DNA from: Phytophthora hibernalis
Taxonomy: Eukaryota > Oomycota > Peronosporomycetes > Peronosporales > Peronosporaceae
Assembly (NCBI GenBank): GCA_012656075.1
Contig: JAAKBF010000064.1
Location: 1 to 64,000, forward strand
Reading direction: 5' to 3'
DNA: 64,000 bases
Shown here piece after piece: positions 31,828-41,202 of this stretch. Position 1 is the first letter of the stretch. Each line of letters opens with the position of its first letter. A program made the position numbers and the translations under genes. Under the pieces are notes generated by a model. That model made no database searches, had not been told where the DNA came from, and saw nothing but the letters and a program-made list of their open reading frames with translations.

Positions 31828-32648
31828 GAGGTGTCCATTTTGGATGCCGCCTTTGCTCGTAAGGTTGGGTGCTACGTGCACAACAGTCAAGACTTGGAGT
31901 GGAAGGAGTTGGTAAGAATCCCTACAGAGCGGACGGACGTACCAGAATCAAGATCACGCTCGCTGGATCGCTGGTGTACCATTTCGATGCCTGGGTCGGC
32001 CCGCCAACCGGTGGACAAGACTTGATCTTGGGAATGGATTTCATGGTGCCGGTTGGCATCCGCCTCGATCTCGCCGACAGATCACTGAGTCTTCCAGACG
32101 TTGTGCGAATACAGTTAGCCGGCCGACGTCCACTCTACAGCGAGAAGATGTCGCGGATCGTGGTGGGAGAATACTGGAACCTTGAAGTTGCAGGATCGAT
32201 CGAGGTCCGGAAGGGCTTCATCCTGTCGAGCCACCGGAAGTTGTGGGTTACTCGAGGCGAACGCTGGGTAACAAGTCTGGTGGCTGGACTGGGGAAGACT
32301 CGATACCTAAAAATCACGAACATCAGCGATCAGGAGGTAACTTTACATGATGACACCTGTGTCGGCATGTGGCTCGAAGGAGAACGCTTACCTCGGATTC
32401 CTGGGTTTGAACTGGTCGGATCACGCGGGTACGCAGAGTGGCAGAACCTGGCGTTCCAAGCCACCACAGACCGGCGATCTGAAGACGAACAGGATCCGGA
32501 GCCTAACGGACCGATGGTGGACCGGCCGACGTACGAAATGCCGACGGGAATCTTGCGACGTGACTCCAACAGTGGAACCATGATCTGGGCAACAGCCGGT
32601 CTCCTTAACGGTGGAACCATGATCCGGGGGTGGATACGAAGCGGGTAA
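31828..32648 (+). CDS. pol: Y protease C-terminal half and following domain (259 aa)
   Basis: Frame 31869-32648, after a short shifted piece (VSILDAAFARKVGCYVHNSQ). It contains DGRTRIKITLAGSLVYHFDA, GGQDLILGMDFMVPVGIRLD (the second protease half, GMDFM) and LADRSLSLPDVVRIQL. Then come SIEVRKGFILSSHRKLWVTR, KITNISDQEVTLHDDTCVGM and a basic/acidic tail ending at a TAA near 32648. The stretch after GMDFM corresponds to the linker before RT. Interrupted upstream by LTR B. Confidence 0.75.
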
Positions 32649-33640
32649 GATGGGCAGATGAATCGGACGATCAGGATGCGGAACACCCTCCGACAGACGG
32701 GGATCCGGATAAGGGAGAAAACAGCCCCAACCTGAGAAACCGCCGATCTCCAAACCCGAAAACCCCGACGATGAAGAAGTATGCTACCACGAAGGCGGAG
32801 ATCTTTCGTTGAAGGCGTGGAGAGACAGATGGCCATCTTGCCGGAAGTGGTGACCACTACCGACGAAGTCACGATCGAAGATATCCAGGTAGGCGATCCC
32901 GAGGTAAACACCCCGAGGAGATTGACCGTCTGCGTCAGATCATCTGGCGACGGCGACATCTCCTGATTGGGAAAGAAACGCGCTGCCACCCGCAGCCGTC
33001 GGAGCAGTCTGCGACATCGACGTCGGAGGGCAGCTCCCGTCGCGTGGCCCCACAGTTCTGCGAGAAGCTGTCGGACTTGATCAAGAGCCTGCTCTCTGCG
33101 AAGATGGTCAAGCCATCAACTTTGCCATGGGCGTCTCCGATCGTGATCATCATCAAGAAGAATGGCGTCGACATCCGGCTCTGCATCGACTACAGACTTG
33201 TGAATGGACTGACGCGGTTGATGGTGTACCCCATGCCGATGATTAACGACCTATTGGAAGCCTTGGACAAGGTCCTCTGGTGCTGCTCCCTCGATATGGC
33301 GAGTGGGTTCTGGGTGGTGTCTATGACCGAACGGACTCGAAAGATGTCTGCCTTCATCACGCCTTTCGGTCTCTTCGAGTGGACGCGTATGCCCTTCGGC
33401 CTGAAGAACGCTCCACAGATCTACCAGAGGCTGATCGTCAACGCGCTATACGGACACCTCCGAATCCGCGCTGACCAGGATCCCTCAAAGCCCATCGACG
33501 TGTTCGAGGCCCGTGAACCTGAGCCGAATCCGAATCCGTCGGTACTGGGGAGAACATCGTACATCGACGATATCCTGGTGACGGCAAATACTTTGGGATG
33601 CGATGTGCGAAAAGGTCAAAATGCTGTTGGATGCCTGTGA
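32649..33640 (+). pseudogene. pol: Y reverse transcriptase fingers and palm
   Basis: The entry motif is scrambled by indels (CDIDV at about 33010). Frame 33044-33640 then gives FCEKLSDLIKSLLSAKMVKP, PWASPIVIIIKKNGVDIRLC, NDLLEALDKVLWCCSLDMAS, MPFGLKNAPQIYQRLI and the catalytic YIDDILV. About 34 residues (IRADQDPSKPIDVFEAREPE and onward) separate the palm helix from YIDD: shorter than the X/W insert but still long for Ty3/Gypsy. A 1-bp shift at about 33600 ends the frame. Confidence 0.87.
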
Positions 33641-34328
33641 ACGTTGGAATTTGTCGATCAATGTGGTAAAGAGTTTCTGGGGACAGCGGAAGGTGGGCTA
33701 TCTGAGCCATCGGGTATCCGCTGAAGGATTAGAAGCCGACCCTAAAGATCTGGAGACTTTGGGCAACCTCCCGTTTCCGCGGACGCTCCGTTCAATGCAG
33801 TCCTTCCTGGGGAGATTGAACTACTATAGCCGGTTCATCGAGGACTTCGCGATCTACGCGGCGATCTTGTACGAGTTGCGTGAAACAGACTTCTACGAGA
33901 TGGAACGCCAGAAGAAGAGCCATTCCGGTGTACAAGGGACTGGGAGGGCAGGGCCACCAACAGAGAATGACGACCGTTGGACCCGAGCGAAAATCGCCAT
34001 CGCCTTCGCGATGTTGAAAGCCAAACTCGTCTCCACTCCGATCTTAAAGCATTTCGATCCTGATCGCACTCCGGTGATCGTGAACTACGCGATCCAGTGG
34101 GCGATCTCCGCAGCGCTCGTGCAAGAACATGATGGCGTGTACTGGCCAGTAACTTTCACCAGTCGGACGCTGAAGTCCAACAAGCTCAATTACGGAATTA
34201 TCGACAAAGAAGTCTTGGCGCTCTTGCGGATGCTTGAAGTGAATTACACCTTGCTGATCACCAGGCCGAACTTGGTGCTGTCTCGACATTCTACCTTAGC
34301 TTGGCTGAAAAGGACGAGAGGTTGTTAG
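33603..34328 (+). CDS. pol: Y RT thumb and RNase H (241 aa)
   Basis: KVKMLLDACERWNLSINVVK, KVGYLSHRVSAEGLEADPKD, RSMQSFLGRLNYYSRFIEDF (gypsy thumb), then the RNase H: ILKHFDPDRTPVIVNYAIQW, FTSRTLKSNKLNYGIIDKEV, LALLRMLEVNYTLLITRPN, RHSTLAWLK. The first catalytic Asp of the RNase H, usually in a (N/T)DAS-like motif, reads VNYAIQ, so activity of this domain is doubtful. The frame overlaps the extra RNase H start by a 1-bp shift. Confidence 0.85.
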   Translation: MCEKVKMLLDACERWNLSINVVKSFWGQRKVGYLSHRVSAEGLEADPKDLETLGNLPFPRTLRSMQSFLGRLNYYSRFIEDFAIYAAILYELRETDFYEMERQKKSHSGVQGTGRAGPPTENDDRWTRAKIAIAFAMLKAKLVSTPILKHFDPDRTPVIVNYAIQWAISAALVQEHDGVYWPVTFTSRTLKSNKLNYGIIDKEVLALLRMLEVNYTLLITRPNLVLSRHSTLAWLKRTRGC

Positions 34329-34728
34329 TTGCGAGTTTTGATGGATCCGCACGGGTGAAGCGAAATAGCGGGGTTTATAGCGCGATTATCTGGGAATTAC
34401 CGGGCTGGACAGTTGTGTCGGCCGCATCAGAGAACGCCCTCGACTTGACGGTGAACGAAGCTGAATACCGCGGTCTCTTGCTGTGTTTCGATCTGTTAGC
34501 TGATATGGACCGGGGCGGGTCGTAATCTGCGGTGATTCTAACCTGGTGATCCGCCAGATGCAGGGTGAGATCGCGTGCAATGCTCCGGGCCTGCAGCTGC
34601 TCCGGAAGAAGGCACTCGATCGACTTAGTAGCTGGCCGAGGTATGACTTCCTGCATATGAAGCGCGATTGGAACCAGAGTGCGGACAAGCTAGCCAGCGC
34701 AGCTCTTCACGCGAAGAAGGGGCCATAG
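34301..34728 (+). pseudogene. pol: Y extra archaeal-type RNase H
   Basis: Frame 34301-34525: LLVASFDGSARVKRNSGVYS, VVSAASENALDLTVNEAEYR, GLLLCFDLLADMDRGGS. A 1-bp shift near 34520 leads to ICGDSNLVIRQMQGEIACN and KRDWNQSADKLASAALHAKK. Catalytic D (FDGSA), E (NEAEYR), D (CGDSN) and D (QSADKLA) are all present. The position after the RT RNase H is the same as in X and W, so the extra domain is ancestral to all three families here. Confidence 0.83.
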
Positions 34729-34932
34729 TTACCTCCGAAGACGACAAACAGGACCTGGTTACACTCAATCGACTGAACGATTTGCTGAAGCCTAGAGACG
34801 ACAACGCTGTTGCTCGCGTGTCAGCCGTTACACGATCGACCCGGCGGCGGCGCTCTGCACCGGAAGCCTTACAGGAAGTGATCGTACAGCGTATGAGGGT
34901 GAGCGGATTGTTCAAGCTCAAAATGAAGAGAA

Positions 34933-35829
34933 GTGGATCATGGACCTGAAGACGTACCTGCGGGGCGATGTAACCGACTTATCAGCACAGGACGCAAGTC
35001 CTGTGCTAAGATCGCTTGTGAATACGAACTAGACGAGAACAACCTCCTGTTGTACTGCCCACCAGGGGTGCGATCGGACGATAACCGAGACGCCGTCGCA
35101 CGGCTTGTTGTCCTGGGAACGCTGCAACAAGACTTCCTGCACCATTACCATGCGAGCCTGGAAGGTGGACATCAAGGGATCGGGAGGACTTACCGGTGGA
35201 TCAAGAGACACTTCAACTGGCTGGGCCTGTTCAAGAGTGTTCAGAAATTTGTGGGTGAGTGTGTGGATTGTGAGACTGGGAAAGGACGCCCTCGGATTCA
35301 AGGAGCGTCACCGGGCAATGTGCAAGCAACATACCAGTTCCAGATGATCGCCATGGACCATATCCCATCCTTGCCAAAGTCGTTCAATGGGAATACAGAG
35401 CTGCTGATCTGGGTCGATTTGCTCACAGGATATGTGGTTGCGAAGGCAAGTGCCTCCCGCACTGCTCAGACCATCGCAGAGAATGATGAGGAGTGCGTCT
35501 TCCGAAGATTTGGTGCCAGTGAGGCCATCCGGCACGATCGTGAACCTGGGTTGACGTCTGATTTCTTCCGGCCTTTTAGTCGGATAGTTGGACAGAAACA
35601 GAGAGCAACGATGCACCAAGCCAACGGAACTGCAGAAAGGATGGTACAGCCGCTGACACGGGCGCTCAAGATGTACGTGTCGGACGTGTATCAACAAGAC
35701 TGGGACAAGTACGCGGAACGGCTTACTTTCGCTTTAAACACAGCTCAGGCCTCATCCGCGGTGATACGCCGTTTTATTTGGTCCATGGCTGGGACCCACG
35801 ATCTACTTTGGAAGCCTCGCTGCCCTTAG
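34933..35829 (+). CDS. pol: Y integrase (298 aa frame)
   Basis: Zinc domain HHYHASLEGGHQGIGRTYRW and ECVDCETGKG (HHCC). Core: Asp in IAMDHIPSLPKSFNGN, Asp in IRHDREPGLTSDFF, Glu in NGTAERMVQPLTRALK. The sequence between (GYVVAKASASRTAQTIAEND, FRRFGASEA) is typical of chromovirus integrase. The start of the true domain lies upstream in another frame (DLKTYLRGDVTDLSAQDA at about 34938). The frame fails near 35760, where YLVHGWDPRSTL is read in frame 35778. The triad is intact. Confidence 0.87.
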   Translation: MDHGPEDVPAGRCNRLISTGRKSCAKIACEYELDENNLLLYCPPGVRSDDNRDAVARLVVLGTLQQDFLHHYHASLEGGHQGIGRTYRWIKRHFNWLGLFKSVQKFVGECVDCETGKGRPRIQGASPGNVQATYQFQMIAMDHIPSLPKSFNGNTELLIWVDLLTGYVVAKASASRTAQTIAENDEECVFRRFGASEAIRHDREPGLTSDFFRPFSRIVGQKQRATMHQANGTAERMVQPLTRALKMYVSDVYQQDWDKYAERLTFALNTAQASSAVIRRFIWSMAGTHDLLWKPRCP

Positions 35830-36583
35830 GCAGCACACGCCGCCGCGATCGGGACCCGCGGCGATGGAGGTATCACGTGCAGGGGCACGACGCGAACAAG
35901 TGCGGGAAAGATTACGAGAAACGATTCACCGTAGGGCCGATCAGCACAACGAAAATACGCGACCACACGGCATCGAGGAGGGCTTTCAGGTTTGGCTGTA
36001 CCTTGATCGAGTCAAGGAAGGTTACGCTCGGAAGCTCCCTCACATGTGGCACGGGCCTTTCCGCGTGGCCGAGATGATCGATCATTATGCAGCCCGCCTA
36101 GAGATTGCTGGATCGGAATACCGGATCTTCCCGATCGTACACGTGACCAAGCTGAAGTTGGTTTGCAGTTTCCCAGATCGACCAGATACACCATTTGCTG
36201 CAGAGGAATCCGATCGTCTGGATATCGATGAGGCCCCCTCCCGGAGGACAGTTGGGAGACGCCGTTGGGAGAGGATGAGTTCGAAGTGGAGAAATTGCAG
36301 ACGTCCGAACCGGTCGACGAACGCGATACGGGCGAGTTCACCGAGACTTTCTAGTGTTTTGGAGGGACATGAGGCCCCGACGTGGGTCGACGAAGCCGAT
36401 TTGAACTGCGGGGCTCTACTCCGAGATTTTGAGCAGAGAGCGACGAGTCGGAGCCGATTCGAGGTGATGCAGTCTCACGAGGAAGAGGCTAAACCCCTCG
36501 CAGTAGCTGGTACTGTGAGGGAGAAGCGGGTTGAAGAGTGTGCCTGGCGGTTGCACACTGGGAGGAAAGGGCTATATTTGTGA
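35830..36583 (+). pseudogene. pol: Y integrase C-terminus with damaged chromodomain
   Basis: Frame 35864-36583: EEGFQVWLYLDRVKEGYARK, MWHGPFRVAEMIDHYAARLE, SEYRIFPIVHVTKLKLVCSF (GPY/F module). The chromodomain is spread over frames: EDEFEVEKLQ and FLVFWR in one, then EGHEAPTWVDEADLNCGALL and RDFEQ in this frame. Trp and acidic residues of the domain survive. Likely role: tethering the integration complex to chromatin. Transcription ends toward the opposite-strand ORF, whose stop lies 260 bp away. Confidence 0.78.
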
Positions 36584-36844
36584 AGTGAGTATCGGCGAGA
36601 CGAAGACAACTACTCCGACCAAGATCCAATATGGATCGCAAGCAAGAAGCAATCTAAAGAGAGCTGTATTACCGAAGATTAAGAAGGATGTGCCCTGCCG
36701 GGAAAGGAAGAGGAGCTCAATTGGCAGGGGCGCGCGAAACTTACCATCCAGTCGCGCGATGTGACAACCAAGGGTGATCGCCGAGTTGCGTGCGGTATTG
36801 ATTACGCCTCGGACCTGCCATATCGGCGGCTGGAAGCGCGCTGA
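36584..36844. other. Convergent gap in Y
   Basis: About 260 bp between the facing stop codons of pol and the antisense ORF. No gene; it probably holds both transcript ends. Confidence 0.4.
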
Positions 36845-39104
36845 TTAAGTCGAGAGGAGATCGCGAAGCACCAAGACCGGGTACCAGAAGTCATGTTCGT
36901 TTGTACGAGGAAAGTAGATCGAGATCACAGCCCCCACGATCATTCCGGCCAAGAAGATCTTCGAGAGGGTTTGCCATTTGGGACCAGCTCGCGATCGCCG
37001 CTGCTTACGACCGAGCCAAAACTTCGCCAGGAAAGGATCGGCCGCTTTCATGTCCTTGGTGATCGGAAGCTTGTGCGTAGACTCCCAATTCGCTTGTCGC
37101 GATTCTTTCTCGAAATTAAGGTAGAGCCGTACGAACTCGGCAAACCAGACGACAAGATCGAAAGAACGCGGGGCCACCACCCGTTGTAGTACGTCCCACG
37201 GGCGAAGCTTGTACACGGCGATGATGTTAGCCTTGATAATTATTTGGGGATTCCAAGAACCCGGCGAAGGGATGGGAACTCGACGCGGGAATAACCAAAA
37301 TGGCGGACAGCACCAGTGACGGAACAGGAGAGCGACGGTCAGATGTCGGACACTAAGTTGACAGATTGGACGCAGAGGCCACGGATCAAAATCCACCCCG
37401 GCACAAGTCACGAGAGCTTGGTAGCCCGGAAGCAACTGGTCGCGAGGAACTGTAGTGAGATCAAGCCGATCGCGTTCCCCGTCTGAGAGAATAGAGTTGG
37501 CAGAGTCATCGCTGTCCAGGTCGCTCGAGTCGCTGCTGCCACTCGAATCGCCGTTGCTTGACGAGTCACCACTACTTCCTCCACTACCGCCGTCCCGAGA
37601 ACCCGACGCAGACGCACCACCGCGATTACGGCCATCGCGCCCAGAGACTCTTGCGTAGACCCGTCGCCGGTTTGTGAATCCACGCTGATCGGCTTAGTCT
37701 GCGAGCCGCCGGAGCCACTTCGTTGGGAGGTTTGGGGCTGGGAGCGCCGCCCCGAAGATCGCGAACGAGCGAGGCCCGCGTAAAGAAGATCGTCGTCTTC
37801 ACTGTCATGGGGAGATGGCGATCGGCGCCGCGAAACTCGACGTTTCTGCGAGCGAGTCGAGCGGAAGGGTGAACTTGGTGAAGACCCGCCCGAAGGGGAT
37901 CGGCTGAGGCGACGTTTTTGCCGCCGATCTAGACTTCGGCGGTGTTGTACCTTTGCTTGAGGCGAGCGCGGAGACGGGTCAGGCTGGGCAGGAGAGCGAG
38001 CAATCGACGATCCACCAGCTCCAGGTCGAAGTATAGACGTGATGCGGGCAAGTTGAGCCTGAGCGTCGTCCCGTTCCACAACCAACTGGTCCCTCTCGAC
38101 TTCTAGCCGACGTTGATCACTACGGGCAGACTCGAGATCCGCCCGGAGAACCACGTTGGTATCACGGGTGCGCCGACAGTTGGAAGCAGATGCTTCGAGA
38201 TCGCGAGACTTCTGTTCAAGGCGCGCTATGGCCAGTCGAGCAGAAGTGGTTTGACTCCTGACATAAGGAACCACACATATCACGATCAGACTAATGAGGA
38301 AGGTCAATGGGAGAAGGGTTACGCACGACTTTGCGCAAGCTCGCCCAGGGCGCGATCGCGTTCTTGGCGGGTTTGTCGTAACGCAGTTAGATGATCTTGA
38401 GCGTCCTGATCCGATTTGTCCAGTAAGCCTTGAAGACGATCCCGTTCTTGGAGAATCTGGGATAACGTAGACTCAGCACTGGCCTCCGACTGAGCCACCT
38501 TGGTACGCAGGGCGGCAATTTGCTGGCGGAATAGACGATTCGAGTTCTCGAGAGCGGTCTGAGAAGTTTCCAGGGCCCGAACTGATTCTTGAGCGTCCTC
38601 CAAGTCGTGAACGGCAACACCTTGTGCGGCAACAGATGCGTTCACTCGCGCTTGCAACTGGGCGAGGCTCGGATCGGCGCCCGAAGCTGTCGATGGGCTA
38701 ATTCCGTCGGTGGACCCCGGGGCGTTCGCGGCAGCTAGCGCCGCCGCCAATCGCCGGTTCAGATCGTCGATATTTCGTTGGAAGGACGCGACGGCATCCT
38801 CGTGTACATGCTCGCGGTAAAGCAGGTGGTTGCGCAGTTCCGCGAGCTCTCCCTCGTTATCCGGAGCGCTTCCCTGTACTCCGCGCACTCTCTGAAACTG
38901 CTCCAGATGATGGTCTTGGAGCTGGAACTTGCTTTGGATGAAGTCGACGAAGGGTGATGCAGACTGTGCCGCCACGTCGAGTTCGTGTTGTAGGTCCGCC
39001 GCCTGTTGCCAAAGACCAAAGTAGGCTCGGAGCAGGTCGTCATAGTTCTGCTGAAGCGTCTGGAACTCGCCTTCGCGATTGAGGGCAGTCTCCACGGCAG
39101 CCAA
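36845..39104 (-). pseudogene. Y antisense ORF (coiled coil, RS-rich, C-terminal domain)
   Basis: Three minus frames join end to end. 39104-38319 (261 aa): coiled coil, with NREGEFQTLQQNYDDLLRAY, HHLEQFQRVRG and SQILQERDRLQGLLDKSDQD. 38307-37408: further coil (LESARSDQRRLEVERDQLVV), then basic RS repeats (RRLSRSPSGGSSPSSPFRS) and EDDDLLYAGLARSRS; a shift leads to a Ser/Asp run. 37435-36845 (196 aa): C-terminal domain with QIIIKANIIAVYKLRPWDVL, LVVWFAEFVRLYLNFEKESR, ADPFLAKFWLGRKQRRSRA and a hydrophobic IFLAGMIVGAVISIYF. Same layout as X antisense ORF; unrecognised function. Confidence 0.62.
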
Positions 39105-39662
39105 CGAGTCTCGGATGGTCGCCTGATGTTGTGGTGCAACGGAGATTCCAGCTCGGGGTAGTGGTTCGGCTAAGAGGGGACCGGGGATACCGTCGAGGAG
39201 AGGACCGGAGGACGAGCGGCGACGGGCATCGCTATCAGCACATCCGGCGCGACTATGGATGCCCCACGGAGTACTGCCGCGAGATGATGGTTATATGCGG
39301 GTGAACTCAGCGAAATATCGCGACTGGAAAGTGCTTGCCTACGAGGGCGCTCTCGACAACCGACTCCTAAGGAAAGAGCAACGGCTATATATGGAATGGC
39401 TTAGCCGACAGCCTCCCGCTGTCGAAGGCCACAGTACAAGACGCCGACGGCTATAAAACCGAGACCCGTTTAACTTCAGCATCACCGCGCGAGGAAGGAG
39501 TGGCAAGTTGGGAGGTCAGCGATCCCGCCGGTGGAGGAGAGTCGCCCGACGTATCGTCCATCGGGGCATCGGCCATGGATTCGGTTGTTCGGCGTGGAAG
39601 GAGATTGAGGAATGAGTCTACACCCCAGGCAGCTGTACAGCCTGTGAGTATACAGGGGCGAT
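39105..39662 (+). other. Y 3' region with a captured X fragment
   Basis: Between the antisense ORF start and the 3' LTR. Bases 39241-39458 match the X protease-RT linker (MPHGVLPRDDGYMRVNSAKY, ALDNRLLRKEQRLYMEWLSR), the same piece found at 46880-46990 and 19470-19660. Nothing else of X pol is present, so it is a captured or recombined scrap. The rest is leader/promoter sequence for the antisense ORF and the polypurine region (CAGGGGCGAT just before 39663, not a perfect purine run). Confidence 0.65.
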
Positions 39663-40514
39663 TGTGGAGAAGTGTACGCCAGTTTCCGGATTCGGCTGCA
39701 GCCAGACTGCGATCGGATAGATGGGTTTCGATCCAGACCCCAGAGACGGGTTAGGGGTATCCGAGATCAGCCATCGTGAATCCGGATCTCTATCATGCGA
39801 TCATTTTGATACGCCGATCGCGATCCCGATCCGATGGTACCAAAATAGTGATACACTTGAAGGTATCCTGGGCTGAGCGTCAGTACGAGGTATTGTAGGG
39901 ATGCGCAAAGAATCCAGTGGGTAGAGGCAGAGGTAGGAGGTTAAGATACATAATAGATTCCGATTTGCTTTGCAAGACGCAAGTGTTTTGTAGACTACCG
40001 GGAAGGAGGTACATTGGCCTACCCGAAGAAGAAACTCGCCACGTCGACCAAGAACACGACATTCACCTGGATAGCTTGGCCAGGGTACGCTCGCACATCA
40101 ATCTCACTACAAGATCCCGCCAAGAGGAGGCGGCAAGCAACGAAAAGGGCTAAAAAAGAAAGGGCAAAAAGGAAAGGGCTACAACAGCACAAGAAAAGGA
40201 TGCACCCCCACGCGATCGGCTAGAACCAAGACTCGATCGCAGCACACCGACGACCGTGTGAAGAATACCTGCGTGGCCGTCACCCACCCAGACCCCGGAA
40301 GGAGCAACCAAGCTCTAACCTCCGCCTTGGTCACCACTGAACGTCTTTGCGAACACCGGAAGAGCGTAACCCGCCCAGCCGTCGGGTACACAAGGCGACT
40401 AAAGGTTTCGATCGCGCCAGATCAACGGAGTACCCCTCCGACAGTCGGCAGTCCGGGCGTACCGTGCGCAAGCTTTGACCGCGTCAGCAATTTTCGTGAA
40501 GCAGCTTCGCCACA
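39663..40514 (+). repeat. Y 3' LTR (852 bp)
   Basis: Same length and ends as 27265-28116; differs by scattered substitutions and a few 1-2 bp indels that cancel in total length. Followed by CAAG, the target duplication. Confidence 0.88.
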
Positions 40515-41202
40515 CAAGTGCGGGTCATATATGGGGTAGCGACCGCGGTGAGCGATAATACGCTTCTGCCGAAGACGGCACCGTTCAACGACTCGATCGT
40601 TCGACGAGCTTCGCAGAGAGCGTTGTCACCACCCGAGCAAAGCAAGGCCGTGGCCTCCTGGAGTTGGCGATAATATGTTGAGGACACTCCGTGAAGAGTG
40701 GTGTGCTCCGCCTTGATCTCAATAATCTTCTGACAAAGACTTGCACACGTCCGGTCGCAATTCTCGAGTTCAGCCTGAAGCTTCCGAATAGTCGCCTCGG
40801 CAGCACAGATACAGTCGCTTTGCTGAGCGATAATGGTCGGGATTCCGCCGTAAGCTGAACGATCGTCTTGTTGAACGACTCTGTTAGCTCAGTCGTGCGC
40901 AAAGAACCCGAGCGATAAATTCCCAGCTCTTTGGTGACGGTATCTAGTTGGTGGCGCAAAGAGGCCGACTCAGCGATCGCCGAATTCATTCTCTTGTACC
41001 GAGCAGAAGCCACTCGCTCAGACTTGGCGAGCTTGGTCGAAGCTCGGCGATTTCGCCACACATCCGGGAGAGGATCAACATCGCGTTGCAACGCGGCCAG
41101 GATAGAAGCTGGCGATTTTGCCCCGAGGATGACCTGGCGAGTTGAAGCGTCGGCGGGTGGAGGAGAGCTGGTCAGCAGAAACGAGACCAGCTGAGTGAGA
41201 GT
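40515..41202 (-). pseudogene. X antisense ORF, coiled-coil part (continuation past Y)
   Basis: Minus frame 40585-41277 and neighbours: LTQLVSFLLTSSPPPADAST, RQVILGAKSPASILAALQRD, STKLAKSERVASARYKRMNS, ELTESFNKTIVQLTAE, SSTYYRQLQEATALLCSGGD, ARRTIESLNGAVFGRSVLSL. It corresponds to 9200-9880 in arm 1 and directly continues 25081-27264 once Y is removed. At about 41202 the sequence changes to W2 (WITH an abrupt loss of similarity to arm 1), so the protein N-terminus is missing. Confidence 0.65.

Larger units (their letters stand above)
27265..40514 (+). mobile_element. Full-length Ty3/Gypsy chromovirus Y (13.25 kb)
   Basis: Both LTRs are 852 bp (27265-28116 and 39663-40514) with TGTGGAGAAGTG...GCTTCGCCACA ends. 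A CAAG target duplication flanks the unit (27261-27264 and 40515-40518). Removing it rejoins X antisense-ORF sequence that is continuous in arm 1 near 9885. The order inside is primer-binding site, gag, protease (split by a solo LTR), RT, RNase H, extra RNase H, integrase, chromodomain, then an opposite-strand ORF. The LTRs differ at roughly 20 places by eye, so the insertion is fairly young. Confidence 0.9.

Noticed and set aside
37408..38307. Secreted protein (MTFLISLIVICVVPYVRSQ looks like a signal peptide)
   Set aside because: The apparent start is created by a frameshift within the Y antisense coiled-coil ORF; upstream frame 38319-39104 continues the same coil.
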